Assembly (NCBI GenBank): GCA_937934165.1
Contig: CALGZX010000006.1
Coordinates: 1 to 6,857, forward strand
Direction of reading: 5' to 3'
Length of the DNA: 6,857 nucleotides
From: an uncultured Collinsella sp.
GTDB taxonomy: Bacteria; Actinomycetota; Coriobacteriia; Coriobacteriales; Coriobacteriaceae
The notes beneath the pieces are model-generated. The model made no database searches, was not told the origin of the DNA, and was given only the letters and a program-made list of their open reading frames with translations. Below are positions 1-6,374 of this stretch, piece after piece; position 1 is the first letter of the stretch, and the number at the start of each line of letters is the position of its first letter. The position numbers and the translations under genes are program-made.

Positions 1-20
1 CCTCCGTCCCCAGGGGATCA

Positions 21-1649
21 TTACAGCGAATCGATAAAGCGCTGCTGGGCGGCGCGTCCTGCCTCGTTCCATTTAAAGACGCCGGCGTTGTCGAGCACGT
101 GGCCAAACACCACGCCCACCTCCTCGTGCAGGATGTCGATGGCGTTGTCGGCCGTAAGCTCGTCGGCGCGGCGAGCAAAGACGTCCTCGGCCCACGCGGC
201 ATGGCTGCGACAAAGATCATCGACCTCGAGCGCACCGGCAAGGTCGTAGCTGGCATCTGCCTTGGCCGCCAGCAGGTGCTCGCGGACAGCGCCGAGCTCG
301 GGAACCAAGCGCGGCGGCAAAATGGCCAGGCCCATGACCTCGATCAGGCCGATGTTCTCCTTTTTGATGTGGTGGTACTCAGCATGCGGATGGAATACGC
401 CCAGCGGATGCTCGTCGGTCGTGATGTTGCAGCGAAGCGCCAGGTAGGCCTCGTAGATTTCGCCGCCGGCGTTGCCGCGGGAGTCCACGCGGCGGATGAC
501 GGGCGTCACGGTGTTGTGGGCCACGCCGTCGGCCGTGTGTGCGATGACGCCAACCGACTCATCGGTCCACTCGCGCCAGGCAAGGATAATCTTCTCGGCG
601 GCGTTGAGCAGCTGGGCGCGGTCGTGCGATCGTAGTCGCAGCACCGAAAGCGGCCACTGTAACACGGTACCGATGACCTGGTCAAAGCCCGGCACGCTAA
701 ACTGCGAGACCTCGGCGGCGTGCATCATGGGGAACTCGTGCGCGCCGCCCTGGAAGTGGTCGTGCGACAGAATCGAGCCGCCCACGATGGGCAGGTCGGC
801 GTTGGAGCCAATGAAGTAGTGCGGGAACAGGTCGACAAAGTCGAGCAGGCAGGTCAGCCCCTTGCGGTCGACGTGCATCGGACGATGCTCGGAGCTCATG
901 GCAATGCAGTGCTCGTTAAAGTACGCGTACGGGCTGTATTGGAAGCCCCAGCGCTCGCCGTCGAGCTTAATGGGGATAACGCGCAGATTCTGGCGGGCGG
1001 GATGGGCGCCGCCGTCGGCTGCAGCGGAGCGTCCGGGATAGCCTTCGTTCTCGATGCACAGCTGGCAGGCGGGATACTTCTTGCCCGTGTTCTTTGCGGC
1101 GCCGGCCGCGGCAATATCGCGCGGGTCCTTTTCGGGCTTTGACAGGTTGATGGTAATCTCGAGGTCGCCCCAGTTGGTGGGGGTGCTCCATTTGATATTG
1201 CGCGCGATGGCGGCGCGGCGCACGTAGCCGGCGTCGCAGCACAGACCGTAGAACCAGTCGGTCGCGGCGCGGGGCTCGTTGACGCCCATGCGGCCGTTGA
1301 ACTCCTCGTTTACAACCGAAGGCCTCGGCATGAGTGCGCCCATGATGCGCATGGCGATGCGGTCGCGGCCCGACGCCGTGTCCTCGGCAGCGCCGTTGGC
1401 AACGGCGGCCTCGGAAAGCACAGCAAGCGTGCCCTCTAGGTCGAAGTAGGGGAGTGTATCGGGGTGCAAGAGCGAAATCTTCTCGGTCTTGAGCGCCCGA
1501 GTCATGTCGAGTGCGGGGCCCGTGGCGCCGATGCACTCCAAAATGGTGTTGTATGCCCAGATGCGATCGTCCTGGCCGATCATCGATCGGTGGATAGCGT
1601 ACTCGATCAGGTTCTGCGCGGCCTCGCGCACGTCAGTCATTACAGCCAT
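21..1649 (-). CDS. galT: UDP-glucose--hexose-1-phosphate uridylyltransferase, class II (GalT)
   Basis: Cytosolic Leloir-pathway enzyme that swaps UMP between UDP-glucose and galactose-1-phosphate, giving UDP-galactose and glucose-1-phosphate. The 542-residue protein is slightly longer than the roughly 490-510 usual for the class II family of Firmicutes and Actinobacteria. Visible landmarks are a CQLC pair (C195, C198), YFNEHC (243-248), SHDHFQGG (295-302) and a C-terminal FHPHAEYHHIKKENIG block (419-434) followed by LAILPPRL. The HDHFQ stretch has the H-x-H-x-Q form of the catalytic HPHxQ of class I GalT, so H298 is the likely uridylylated residue (inference). The gene lies directly downstream of galK with overlapping reading frames. 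The chosen start (ATG at 1649-1647) has AAGGGGG (1666-1660) ten bases upstream; an in-frame ATG at 1640-1638 overlaps the galK stop as TAATG and is the alternative. The stop is TAA at 23-21. Function is confident; the exact start is less so. Confidence 0.95.
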   Translation of the reverse strand: MAVMTDVREAAQNLIEYAIHRSMIGQDDRIWAYNTILECIGATGPALDMTRALKTEKISLLHPDTLPYFDLEGTLAVLSEAAVANGAAEDTASGRDRIAMRIMGALMPRPSVVNEEFNGRMGVNEPRAATDWFYGLCCDAGYVRRAAIARNIKWSTPTNWGDLEITINLSKPEKDPRDIAAAGAAKNTGKKYPACQLCIENEGYPGRSAAADGGAHPARQNLRVIPIKLDGERWGFQYSPYAYFNEHCIAMSSEHRPMHVDRKGLTCLLDFVDLFPHYFIGSNADLPIVGGSILSHDHFQGGAHEFPMMHAAEVSQFSVPGFDQVIGTVLQWPLSVLRLRSHDRAQLLNAAEKIILAWREWTDESVGVIAHTADGVAHNTVTPVIRRVDSRGNAGGEIYEAYLALRCNITTDEHPLGVFHPHAEYHHIKKENIGLIEVMGLAILPPRLVPELGAVREHLLAAKADASYDLAGALEVDDLCRSHAAWAEDVFARRADELTADNAIDILHEEVGVVFGHVLDNAGVFKWNEAGRAAQQRFIDSL

Positions 1650-2845
1650 GCCGCGTAAGCCCCCTTGTCAGAGATGGCGTAGTGACGGGCAGAGCCTTCG
1701 CCCAGCCAGCCGTTCATCTTGGCGATGAAGGTGTCGACCAGGTCGAGCGGCACGAAGGCCTGGATGGTGCCACCAAAGCCGCCACCGTGGATACGAACGG
1801 CGCCGCGGCCGTCGAGCACGTGCTCGGCCAGCGCCAGGGCATACATGGAAGGCTGCTCGGAGCCCAGCTTGGCAACGACATTCTGCAGGTACATGGCAGA
1901 GCTGGCGCCGGACTCGCGCGTCAGGACCAGGAACTGATCGATGTCGCCGGCGTTGAGCGCTGCCCAGCGCTTATCGACCAGGCCATTCTCGTACCAGTAG
2001 TGAACGGCGCGCAGGCAGGCACGGTCGCCCAGCTTGGCGCGCAGCTCGGGGAGCTTGGCGTCAAAGTCCGCCACGTTTACCTCGCACAGGCGTGCCTTGC
2101 CAAACTCGGCAGCGACGTCCTGCATCTCGCGCGGAACGGCGGCGTAGTCGTCGGTGGCGGCCACATGGTCGGCGCCAACCTTAACGAGCACGAGCGCATA
2201 ACCGTGATCCTCAAAATTGAGCTCGAGCTTCTGGGTTTTAGGCTGAGCCTGGTCCTCAAAGTCCATGTAGGCGAGGCCGCCCAGGCACACAGCGGCCTGG
2301 TCCATCAGACCGCAGGGCTTACCATAGTAGTTGTTCTCGGTGCGCTGGCTCATCTGGGCGAGTGCGACGGGCTCGATGGCGGGCGCGCCCCAGAGCGTCT
2401 CCATAGCGCGGCCGTAAGCCGCCTCGACAGCAGCAGAGCTGGAAAGGCCGCCACCCGAGGGGACAGAGCAGGTGAAGGCGAAGTCGAAGCCCTGGGGCTC
2501 AACGCCCAGAGAGGCGATTTCGTGGGCCATGCCGCGGACGAGACTTGCGGACGTGCCCTTCTCGGACTCTTGAATATCCAGCGTGTCGAGCGTGATCTCA
2601 AAGGTAGGGTAGCCCTCATCGGCAACGCGGACCTTGTTGGTGTCGGTTGCCACGGCGATACCGTCGACGGCGACATCGAGCGAGCCGGCGATGACGTGGC
2701 CGCCCTCGTGGTCGGTGTGGTTGCCACTGATTTCGGAACGGCCGGGCGCGTGCACGTAGAGCACCTGGCGGTCGCCGATGGGGCCAAACTCCTCCTCAAA
2801 TAGCTTGGTGAGCGTGGCGAGTGTCTTTTCGTCGGGAGTGGTCAT
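1640..2845 (-). CDS. galK: Galactokinase (GalK, GHMP kinase family)
   Basis: Cytosolic kinase that phosphorylates alpha-D-galactose at O1 with ATP, the first committed Leloir step, feeding the GalT encoded just downstream. The 401 residues fit the family. All three GHMP motifs are visible: an N-terminal substrate signature APGRSEISGNHTDH (33-46), the ATP loop GGGLSSSAA (131-139) and the C-terminal GGGFGG (354-359). R36 and D182 (in CGLMDQ) match the catalytic Arg and Asp of known galactokinases. The signature is unusual: the GEHTDY of the E. coli type is GNHTDH here, so the sugar-contacting Glu is Asn. I recall similar variants in Clostridia and Actinobacteria. The start at 2845 is preferred because AAAGGA (2856-2851) lies five bases upstream and the protein begins MTTPDEKT. 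A longer frame reaching 2932 would run through operator DNA and adds nothing family-like. The first gene of the probable galKT operon, likely repressed by the divergent LacI protein. Confidence 0.94.
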   Translation of the reverse strand: MTTPDEKTLATLTKLFEEEFGPIGDRQVLYVHAPGRSEISGNHTDHEGGHVIAGSLDVAVDGIAVATDTNKVRVADEGYPTFEITLDTLDIQESEKGTSASLVRGMAHEIASLGVEPQGFDFAFTCSVPSGGGLSSSAAVEAAYGRAMETLWGAPAIEPVALAQMSQRTENNYYGKPCGLMDQAAVCLGGLAYMDFEDQAQPKTQKLELNFEDHGYALVLVKVGADHVAATDDYAAVPREMQDVAAEFGKARLCEVNVADFDAKLPELRAKLGDRACLRAVHYWYENGLVDKRWAALNAGDIDQFLVLTRESGASSAMYLQNVVAKLGSEQPSMYALALAEHVLDGRGAVRIHGGGFGGTIQAFVPLDLVDTFIAKMNGWLGEGSARHYAISDKGAYAAWL

Positions 2846-2887
2846 GGGAGTCCTTTCCTTGGCGCGCACGGGTGAGTTTTGCGTCGT

Positions 2888-2905
2888 TATGAGTACGTTA
2901 ACAAC
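2888..2905. promoter_or_regulatory. LacI-family operator, site A (galK-proximal)
   Basis: The site reads TATGAGTAC|GTTAACAAC, an imperfect palindrome around a central CG, as expected for LacI/GalR operators. It shares the 13-base core GAGTACGTTAACA with two other sites. An 18-base stretch at 2886-2903 recurs as an exact inverted copy at 2954-2971. The site ends 43 bases upstream of the galK ATG, where a bound repressor would block initiation or early elongation. Binding by the adjacent LacI protein is inferred. Confidence 0.75.
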
Positions 2906-2951
2906 TTGAAGCGGCATGAACCAAGTGTTCACGATATCGCACGTTACGGGC

Positions 2952-2969
2952 TATGTTAACGTACTCATA
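2952..2969. promoter_or_regulatory. LacI-family operator, site B (middle)
   Basis: The site reads TATGTTAAC|GTACTCATA, the most symmetric of the three, with outer TATG/CATA arms and a central CG. It carries the shared 13-base core in the opposite orientation to sites A and C. Its centre is 64 bases from the centre of site A, about six helical turns, so both sites face the same side of the DNA; this would suit cooperative binding or a small loop. It overlaps the best candidate extended -10 for galK. Confidence 0.75.
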
Positions 2970-3020
2970 ACACAACGCTTGTCACTTTTTGAGAATCTGG
3001 TAATCGGTAGTAATTCAGCC

Positions 3021-3050
3021 GTGAACGGTACTGCCGTATGGACTTATAAA
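3021..3050 (+). promoter_or_regulatory. Candidate promoter of the LacI-family gene
   Basis: A TATAAA -10 hexamer (3045-3050, five of six to consensus) lies 18 bases after a weak GTGAAC -35 (3021-3026, three of six). Transcription would begin near 3057, giving a leader of roughly 125 bases with operator C inside it. The -35 is poor, so the call rests mainly on the -10 and on the position of operator C. Confidence 0.4.
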
Positions 3051-3074
3051 GCAGAAGAGATGCAGATAGAAAAA

Positions 3075-3092
3075 GTAGAGTACGTTAACATG
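3075..3092. promoter_or_regulatory. LacI-family operator, site C (regulator-proximal)
   Basis: The site reads GTAGAGTAC|GTTAACATG and holds the 13-base core GAGTACGTTAACA at 3078-3090. It lies just downstream of the candidate regulator promoter (-10 at 3045-3050) and about 92 bases before the regulator start codon. That placement suggests autorepression by blocking RNA polymerase. Its centre is 123 bases from that of site B, just under 12 helical turns. Confidence 0.7.
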
Positions 3093-3183
3093 CGTCCGAC
3101 GATAGCGGGCCTCGGCGCGGGATGTATTTCTGCCCGGGCCGGCATTCACGCTATTCAGATCTCGCAAGGGTGAAGGTGATCCT

Positions 3184-4215
3184 GTGGCAAGGCGCCCGTC
3201 CAACGATACAGGTACGCGTCCGGTCTCCATGGCCGACGTCGCCCGCGCTGCTGGCGTTTCGCAGCAGACGGTTTCGCGCGTCGCCAACGGCTTGCCCAAC
3301 GTTAACGAACAGACGCGCCAGCGCGTGCAGGCTGCTATGCAAGAGCTCGGCTTTCGTCCGAGTTATGCCGGTCGCTCGCTGCGCGACGGCCGTTACCATT
3401 CGGTAGGCCTATGCATCAACGATGTCACCAAGTTTGGCAACCTCTCAATGATCGACGGCATCGCCAGCGCTGCTCGCGAGCATAATTGCGCCATCACGCT
3501 GGTCGAGATGTCCAAGACCGAGGAATTCTCGCTTGCCGAGGCCACGCGTCGTATGGCCGCATTGCCGGTGGACGGCATCATCATCGGCATGAGCCGCATG
3601 GCGCCCGATTTTGAGACGTTTGATCCACTGCCGGGCATTGGCACGGTCATCGTTACCATGTATGCGCACCCGCGGGTGACCACGGTCGATTCCGACCATT
3701 ACGGCTGCTCGCTCTTGCTTATGAATCACCTGTTTGAGCTGGGACACGGGCAGATTCGCTATATTGGCGGCCCGTCGTTCTCGGTCGACGAGCAATTTCG
3801 TCGCGCCGGTTGGCAGGATGCGCTCGAGCGTAAACACATCGAGCCGGCAGAGCCGCTCGAGGGTGACTGGTCTGCCAACAGCGGTTACGAGGCCGGCAGA
3901 TATCTGGCCGAGCACGACCGCACCATGACGGCGATTTACGCGGCAAACGATCAGATGGCAAATGGCGCGATTGCCGCGCTGCGTGATAGCGGCCTGCGCG
4001 TGCCCGAGGACGTGAGCGTGGTGGGCGTCGACGATTCGCTCGATGATTTTGTGGCACACAACGAGCTCACGACCGTGCGATTCGATTTACATCAGCGTGG
4101 ACGCGAGGTATTCGAGCATGCGGTTCCCGAGGCGGGTACGGCGGGCAAAACCGTTGCCATTCGTATTCCCGGCCAGCTCATTATTCGACATAGCACGGCG
4201 ATACCGCGCGCATAG
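3184..4215 (+). CDS. LacI/GalR-family transcriptional repressor, probable galactose regulator
   Basis: Sugar-responsive DNA-binding repressor of 343 residues, the usual length. An N-terminal helix-turn-helix (about 16-37, MADVARAAGVSQQTVSRVANG) leads to a hinge helix (about 58-70, with AGRSLRDGR) whose Leu would insert at the central CG of the operator. A periplasmic-binding-protein-like sensor domain follows (about 73-340), with family landmarks DGIIIG (130-135), HLFELGH (182-188), AANDQMANGAIAAL (253-266) and VPEDVSVVGVDD (273-284). The recognition helix carries Q27, Q28 and R32 where LacI has Tyr, Gln and Arg. The GTG start at 3184 is chosen because GAAGGTGATC (3172-3181), highly complementary to the 16S rRNA tail, lies directly upstream. 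The gene is divergent from galK with three matching operators between them, so control of galKT and of itself is likely. The effector is not readable from the sequence. No clear terminator follows. Confidence 0.92.
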   Translation: MARRPSNDTGTRPVSMADVARAAGVSQQTVSRVANGLPNVNEQTRQRVQAAMQELGFRPSYAGRSLRDGRYHSVGLCINDVTKFGNLSMIDGIASAAREHNCAITLVEMSKTEEFSLAEATRRMAALPVDGIIIGMSRMAPDFETFDPLPGIGTVIVTMYAHPRVTTVDSDHYGCSLLLMNHLFELGHGQIRYIGGPSFSVDEQFRRAGWQDALERKHIEPAEPLEGDWSANSGYEAGRYLAEHDRTMTAIYAANDQMANGAIAALRDSGLRVPEDVSVVGVDDSLDDFVAHNELTTVRFDLHQRGREVFEHAVPEAGTAGKTVAIRIPGQLIIRHSTAIPRA

Positions 4216-4275
4216 TTTGTGCAGGTCAACGGCAGTATATTCCGCCTCAATTACAATCGGTAAGGATGCTGACGG

Positions 4276-4289
4276 ATAGCCGTGGCTAT
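4276..4289. repeat. Inverted repeat ATAGCC-gt-GGCTAT upstream of fprA
   Basis: A perfect palindrome with six-base arms and a two-base spacer, in the gap between the LacI-family gene and fprA. Its loop is too short for a normal hairpin and no T-run follows, so a protein-binding site is more likely than a terminator. Its arms resemble those of the next repeat (GATAG[C/A]C), which hints at one regulator for both. Confidence 0.5.
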
Positions 4290-4298
4290 GAAGACGAG

Positions 4299-4307
4299 TG
4301 TTATGAT
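4299..4307 (+). promoter_or_regulatory. Candidate extended -10 promoter of fprA
   Basis: TG-T-TATGAT (TG at 4299-4300, hexamer at 4302-4307) matches an extended -10, five of six in the hexamer, with no recognisable -35. Transcription would start near 4314, leaving a leader of about 30 bases with a strong ribosome site. An inverted-repeat arm overlaps the hexamer. An alternative -10 is TACAAT at 4252-4257, also without a good -35. Confidence 0.4.
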
Positions 4308-4328
4308 AGACGGGTTCTTTTGTCTATC
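4305..4328. repeat. Inverted repeat GATAGAC-N10-GTCTATC before the fprA ribosome site
   Basis: Perfect seven-base arms (4305-4311 and 4322-4328) flank a ten-base spacer. The left arm overlaps the candidate -10 and the right arm ends two bases before the AGGAGG ribosome site. It could be an operator for a redox- or NO-responsive repressor, or a small leader hairpin beside the ribosome site. The sequence alone does not decide between them. Confidence 0.5.
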
Positions 4329-4344
4329 TAGGAGGCTTTGCCTG

Positions 4345-5505
4345 ATGGAGATCACCAAAGATATCCGCTACATCGGTGTCGACGATCACGACATTGACCT
4401 GTTCGAGGGCCAGTACGATGTGTCCGAGAACGGTATGGCATACAACAGCTACGTTATCTTGGGCGAAAAGATCGCTGTCGCCGATTCAGTCGACGGCGGT
4501 TTTGTTGACGAGTGGCTCGGCAACCTCGAGGCCGCGCTTGACGGCCGTACGCCCGACTACCTGGTCGTCCATCACATGGAGCCCGATCACTCCGCCGGCA
4601 TCGCCGCCTTTATGGAGCGCTATCCCCAGGCACAGATTGTGGCCAGCATGGGCGCCTTCCGCATGATGGTCAACTACTTTGGTACCGACTACCCCGAGCG
4701 CAAGATGGTCGTCAAAGAGGGCGATGTGCTCGACCTGGGCGGCCACAGCCTGACCTTTATCGGCGCCCCCAACGTTCACTGGCCCGAGGTGATTTTCTCC
4801 TACGAGTCCACCGACAAGGTGCTCTTTAGTGCCGACGGCTTTGGCAAGTTTGGCGCCAACGACATCGAGGATCCCGAGGGCTGGGCTTGCGAGGCTCGCC
4901 GCTACTACTTTGGCATCGTCGGTAAGTTCGGCAAGTTCGTGCAGGCCGTCCTCAAGAAGGCCGCCGACCTGGACATCCAGATCATCTGCCCGCTCCACGG
5001 CCCCGTGCTGACCGAGAACCTGGGCTACTACCTCGACACCTATAACACCTGGTCGAGCTATCAGCCCGAGGACGAGGGCATCACGATTGCCTATGCGAGC
5101 GTGTATGGCCATCTGAAGGCTGCCGTCGAGGAGCTCGCATCTGCGCTTGAGGCTCGCGGCCAGAAGGTCTCCGTCTTTGACCTGGCTCGCGACGATATGG
5201 CCGAGGCCGTTGAGGACGCGTTTCGCTATGACCGCCTGGTGCTCGCCTCCATCACCTATCAGGGCGAGATTTTCCCGTTCATGAGCACCTTTATCCATAC
5301 GCTTGCTGGGCACGCCTATCAGAACCGTACGGTGGCACTCGTCGAGGCCGGCTCCTGGGCGCCCGCTGCCGCCAAGGTTATGACCAAGGAGCTCGAGGGC
5401 ATGAAGGACATCACTCTGGCGCAGAACAAGGTGACCGTGCTGGGCTCGCTCAACGACGCCTCGCGCGCTCAGATTGAGGTTCTCGCTGACGAGCTTTCCA
5501 AGTAG
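4345..5505 (+). CDS. fprA: A-type flavoprotein / flavodiiron protein (FprA family)
   Basis: Cytosolic flavodiiron enzyme that reduces O2 to water and/or NO to N2O, using electrons usually delivered by rubredoxin or a similar carrier; a defence enzyme of anaerobes. The 386 residues have the two expected domains. The metallo-beta-lactamase-like diiron domain (about 1-245) has the ligand set H77-x-E79-x-D81-H82, H145, D164 and H218, with family spacing. The C-terminal flavodoxin domain (about 247-386) begins ITIAYASVYGHLKA. There the FMN-phosphate loop reads SVYGHLK instead of the common S-x-Y-G-N-T, a mild departure. There is no C-terminal rubredoxin or flavin reductase extension, and no electron donor gene in the window. 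The start at 4345 is chosen for AGGAGG (4330-4335) nine bases upstream; the frame extends to 4282, but the extra 21 residues are unlike the family. Substrate preference (O2 or NO) cannot be read from the sequence. Confidence 0.93.
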   Translation: MEITKDIRYIGVDDHDIDLFEGQYDVSENGMAYNSYVILGEKIAVADSVDGGFVDEWLGNLEAALDGRTPDYLVVHHMEPDHSAGIAAFMERYPQAQIVASMGAFRMMVNYFGTDYPERKMVVKEGDVLDLGGHSLTFIGAPNVHWPEVIFSYESTDKVLFSADGFGKFGANDIEDPEGWACEARRYYFGIVGKFGKFVQAVLKKAADLDIQIICPLHGPVLTENLGYYLDTYNTWSSYQPEDEGITIAYASVYGHLKAAVEELASALEARGQKVSVFDLARDDMAEAVEDAFRYDRLVLASITYQGEIFPFMSTFIHTLAGHAYQNRTVALVEAGSWAPAAAKVMTKELEGMKDITLAQNKVTVLGSLNDASRAQIEVLADELSK

Positions 5506-5527
5506 CGATATATCGCTTTTAACGCTC

Positions 5528-5568
5528 AAACCACCACAAAGGGGACAGGCACCTTTGTGGTGGTTTTT
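5528..5568 (+). terminator. Strong intrinsic terminator after fprA, with a repeat-like core
   Basis: A perfect 15-base stem (5528-5542 against 5552-5566) with a nine-base loop ends in a run of five T (5564-5568), a textbook Rho-independent terminator for plus-strand fprA. On the minus strand only three T follow the stem, so stopping of the convergent DeoR-family transcript would be weaker. The loop and inner stem contain GGGGACAGGCACC, which I recall as a recurrent intergenic motif in several bacterial genomes (memory only). A small self-complementary stretch AGCGATATATCGCT (5504-5517), followed by TTTT, overlaps the fprA stop and may assist. Confidence 0.88.
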
Positions 5569-5570
5569 GT

Positions 5571-6374
5571 TTAAGCGCCGGCGATGATTAGATTTGGGCG
5601 GGTGTCGTCGACGATCTCGGCGATTGAGGTGGCGACGGCGCCTTCGGGGTCGCGGTCCATCACGATGGTGTTGACATCTGTCAGTTCGGCAAAGCGGTAC
5701 ATGCCGCGTCCGTTGACCTTGCTGGCGTCCATGAGGGCGACGCTTTGATGGACGGCACCGATCATGGCTGTTTTGGTCTCGGCCATCTGCGGAAAGTCGG
5801 TGGTAAAGCCGCAGCCGGGAACAAAAGCGCCAGGGCACATGACGGCAAGATCGGCGTGGACCATTTGGAGCGCCTGCATGGTAAGTGGACCGTACAGATA
5901 GCGATGACCTTTGCGCAGTGCCCCACCCAGCATGACGACATCGACCGAGGGCATGCTCTCGTCGATGTAATCGGCAATGGTAATGTCGGCCGTGATAACG
6001 GTGATGCCATCGCGCTGGTCGAGGAGCCGGACAAACTCGAGAGCGGTGGTGCCCGAGTCGACGAGCAGCGTGTCGCCGTCATTGACGAGCTCGATGGCGC
6101 TTTGCGCGATGGCCTGCTTGGCGGCGACGTTGACATTGATGCGGCGATCCTGCGTGGAGACGGTCAGGCGTTTGTGGAGCGACACGGCGCCACCATGCGT
6201 GCGGCGCAGCTTGCCTGCTTCGGCGAGTGCGTCCAGGTCGGCGCGAGCGGTGACAGAGGACACGCCAAAGGTCTGGGCGATTTCTGCTACCTGCACCGAG
6301 GCATTATGATCGAGCATTTCCATAATGGCGGTACGGCGTTCGTCGGCGAAGGCTCGGGTTGTCGCATGGGCCAT
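5571..6374 (-). CDS. DeoR-family transcriptional regulator of sugar metabolism
   Basis: Likely repressor that releases DNA on binding a phosphorylated sugar. The 267 residues match the family length. An N-terminal winged helix-turn-helix (about 11-64) carries the family pattern ERRTAIMEML, then VAEIAQTFGVSSVTARADLDAL, then GKLRRTHGGA. The C-terminal DeoRC sensor (about 85-240) has DSGTTALEF (106-114), the usual phosphosugar-binding loop, VMLGG (147-151), an ETK segment (199-201) and DASKV (216-220). Two small oddities are ARADL where many members have IRRDL, and CPGAF (180-184) where GADGI-like residues are common. The ATG start at 6374 has GGAG (6383-6380) five bases upstream. The gene is back to back with a class II aldolase, so control of aldolase expression and of itself is plausible. 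The substrate is unknown; fructose, tagatose and related phosphates fit. It converges on fprA, with only 65 bases between the stop codons. Confidence 0.92.
   Translation of the reverse strand: MAHATTRAFADERRTAIMEMLDHNASVQVAEIAQTFGVSSVTARADLDALAEAGKLRRTHGGAVSLHKRLTVSTQDRRINVNVAAKQAIAQSAIELVNDGDTLLVDSGTTALEFVRLLDQRDGITVITADITIADYIDESMPSVDVVMLGGALRKGHRYLYGPLTMQALQMVHADLAVMCPGAFVPGCGFTTDFPQMAETKTAMIGAVHQSVALMDASKVNGRGMYRFAELTDVNTIVMDRDPEGAVATSIAEIVDDTRPNLIIAGA

Larger units (their letters stand above)
2846..3183. promoter_or_regulatory. Divergent galK / lacI-type control region
   Basis: A 338-base gap between the divergent galK and LacI-family genes, clearly more AT-rich than its flanks between about 2880 and 3090. 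It holds three operator-like sites (listed separately), a plus-strand -10 candidate and a plus-strand leader hairpin. The hairpin is C3113-G3121 against C3133-G3141, nine positions with one mismatch and an 11-base loop, and it has no T-run. For galK on the minus strand I see no strong -35/-10 pair. The best guess is a TG-T-TATGAG extended -10 at about 2973-2965, inside the middle operator. Small open frames here (for example 2916-3173 plus) run through the operators, lack family resemblance and are not called. Confidence 0.75.

Noticed and set aside
1682..2803. A 373-codon plus-strand frame opposite galK
   Set aside because: It lies antisense to a galactokinase carrying all three GHMP motifs and has no recognisable domain.
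2846..2932. A longer galactokinase with 29 extra N-terminal residues
   Set aside because: The extension runs through operator A, lacks a ribosome site, and the internal ATG at 2845 has a good AAAGGA site and a family-like N-terminus.
3101..3141. A riboswitch or attenuator in the leader of the LacI-family gene
   Set aside because: There is a GC-rich hairpin with one mismatch, but no T-run, leader peptide or known riboswitch core is visible.
2916..3173. An 85-codon plus-strand frame in the galK-regulator gap
   Set aside because: It overlaps operators B and C and the candidate promoter, shows no family motif and has no convincing ribosome site.
3296..3307. A fourth operator-like word (ACGTTAAC) inside the LacI-family gene
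   Set aside because: Only eight bases match the core, the other half-site is absent, and the bases are explained by the conserved coding sequence after the helix-turn-helix.
5504..5520. AGCGATATATCGCT followed by TTTT as an independent terminator
   Set aside because: The stem is only five base pairs around a TATA loop, and a far stronger terminator follows immediately; it is noted only as a possible helper.
4486..5838. A 450-codon minus-strand frame opposite fprA
   Set aside because: It is antisense to a clear FprA with intact metal ligands, is low in complexity (Arg-rich start), and crosses the terminator; such long shadows are common in GC-rich DNA.
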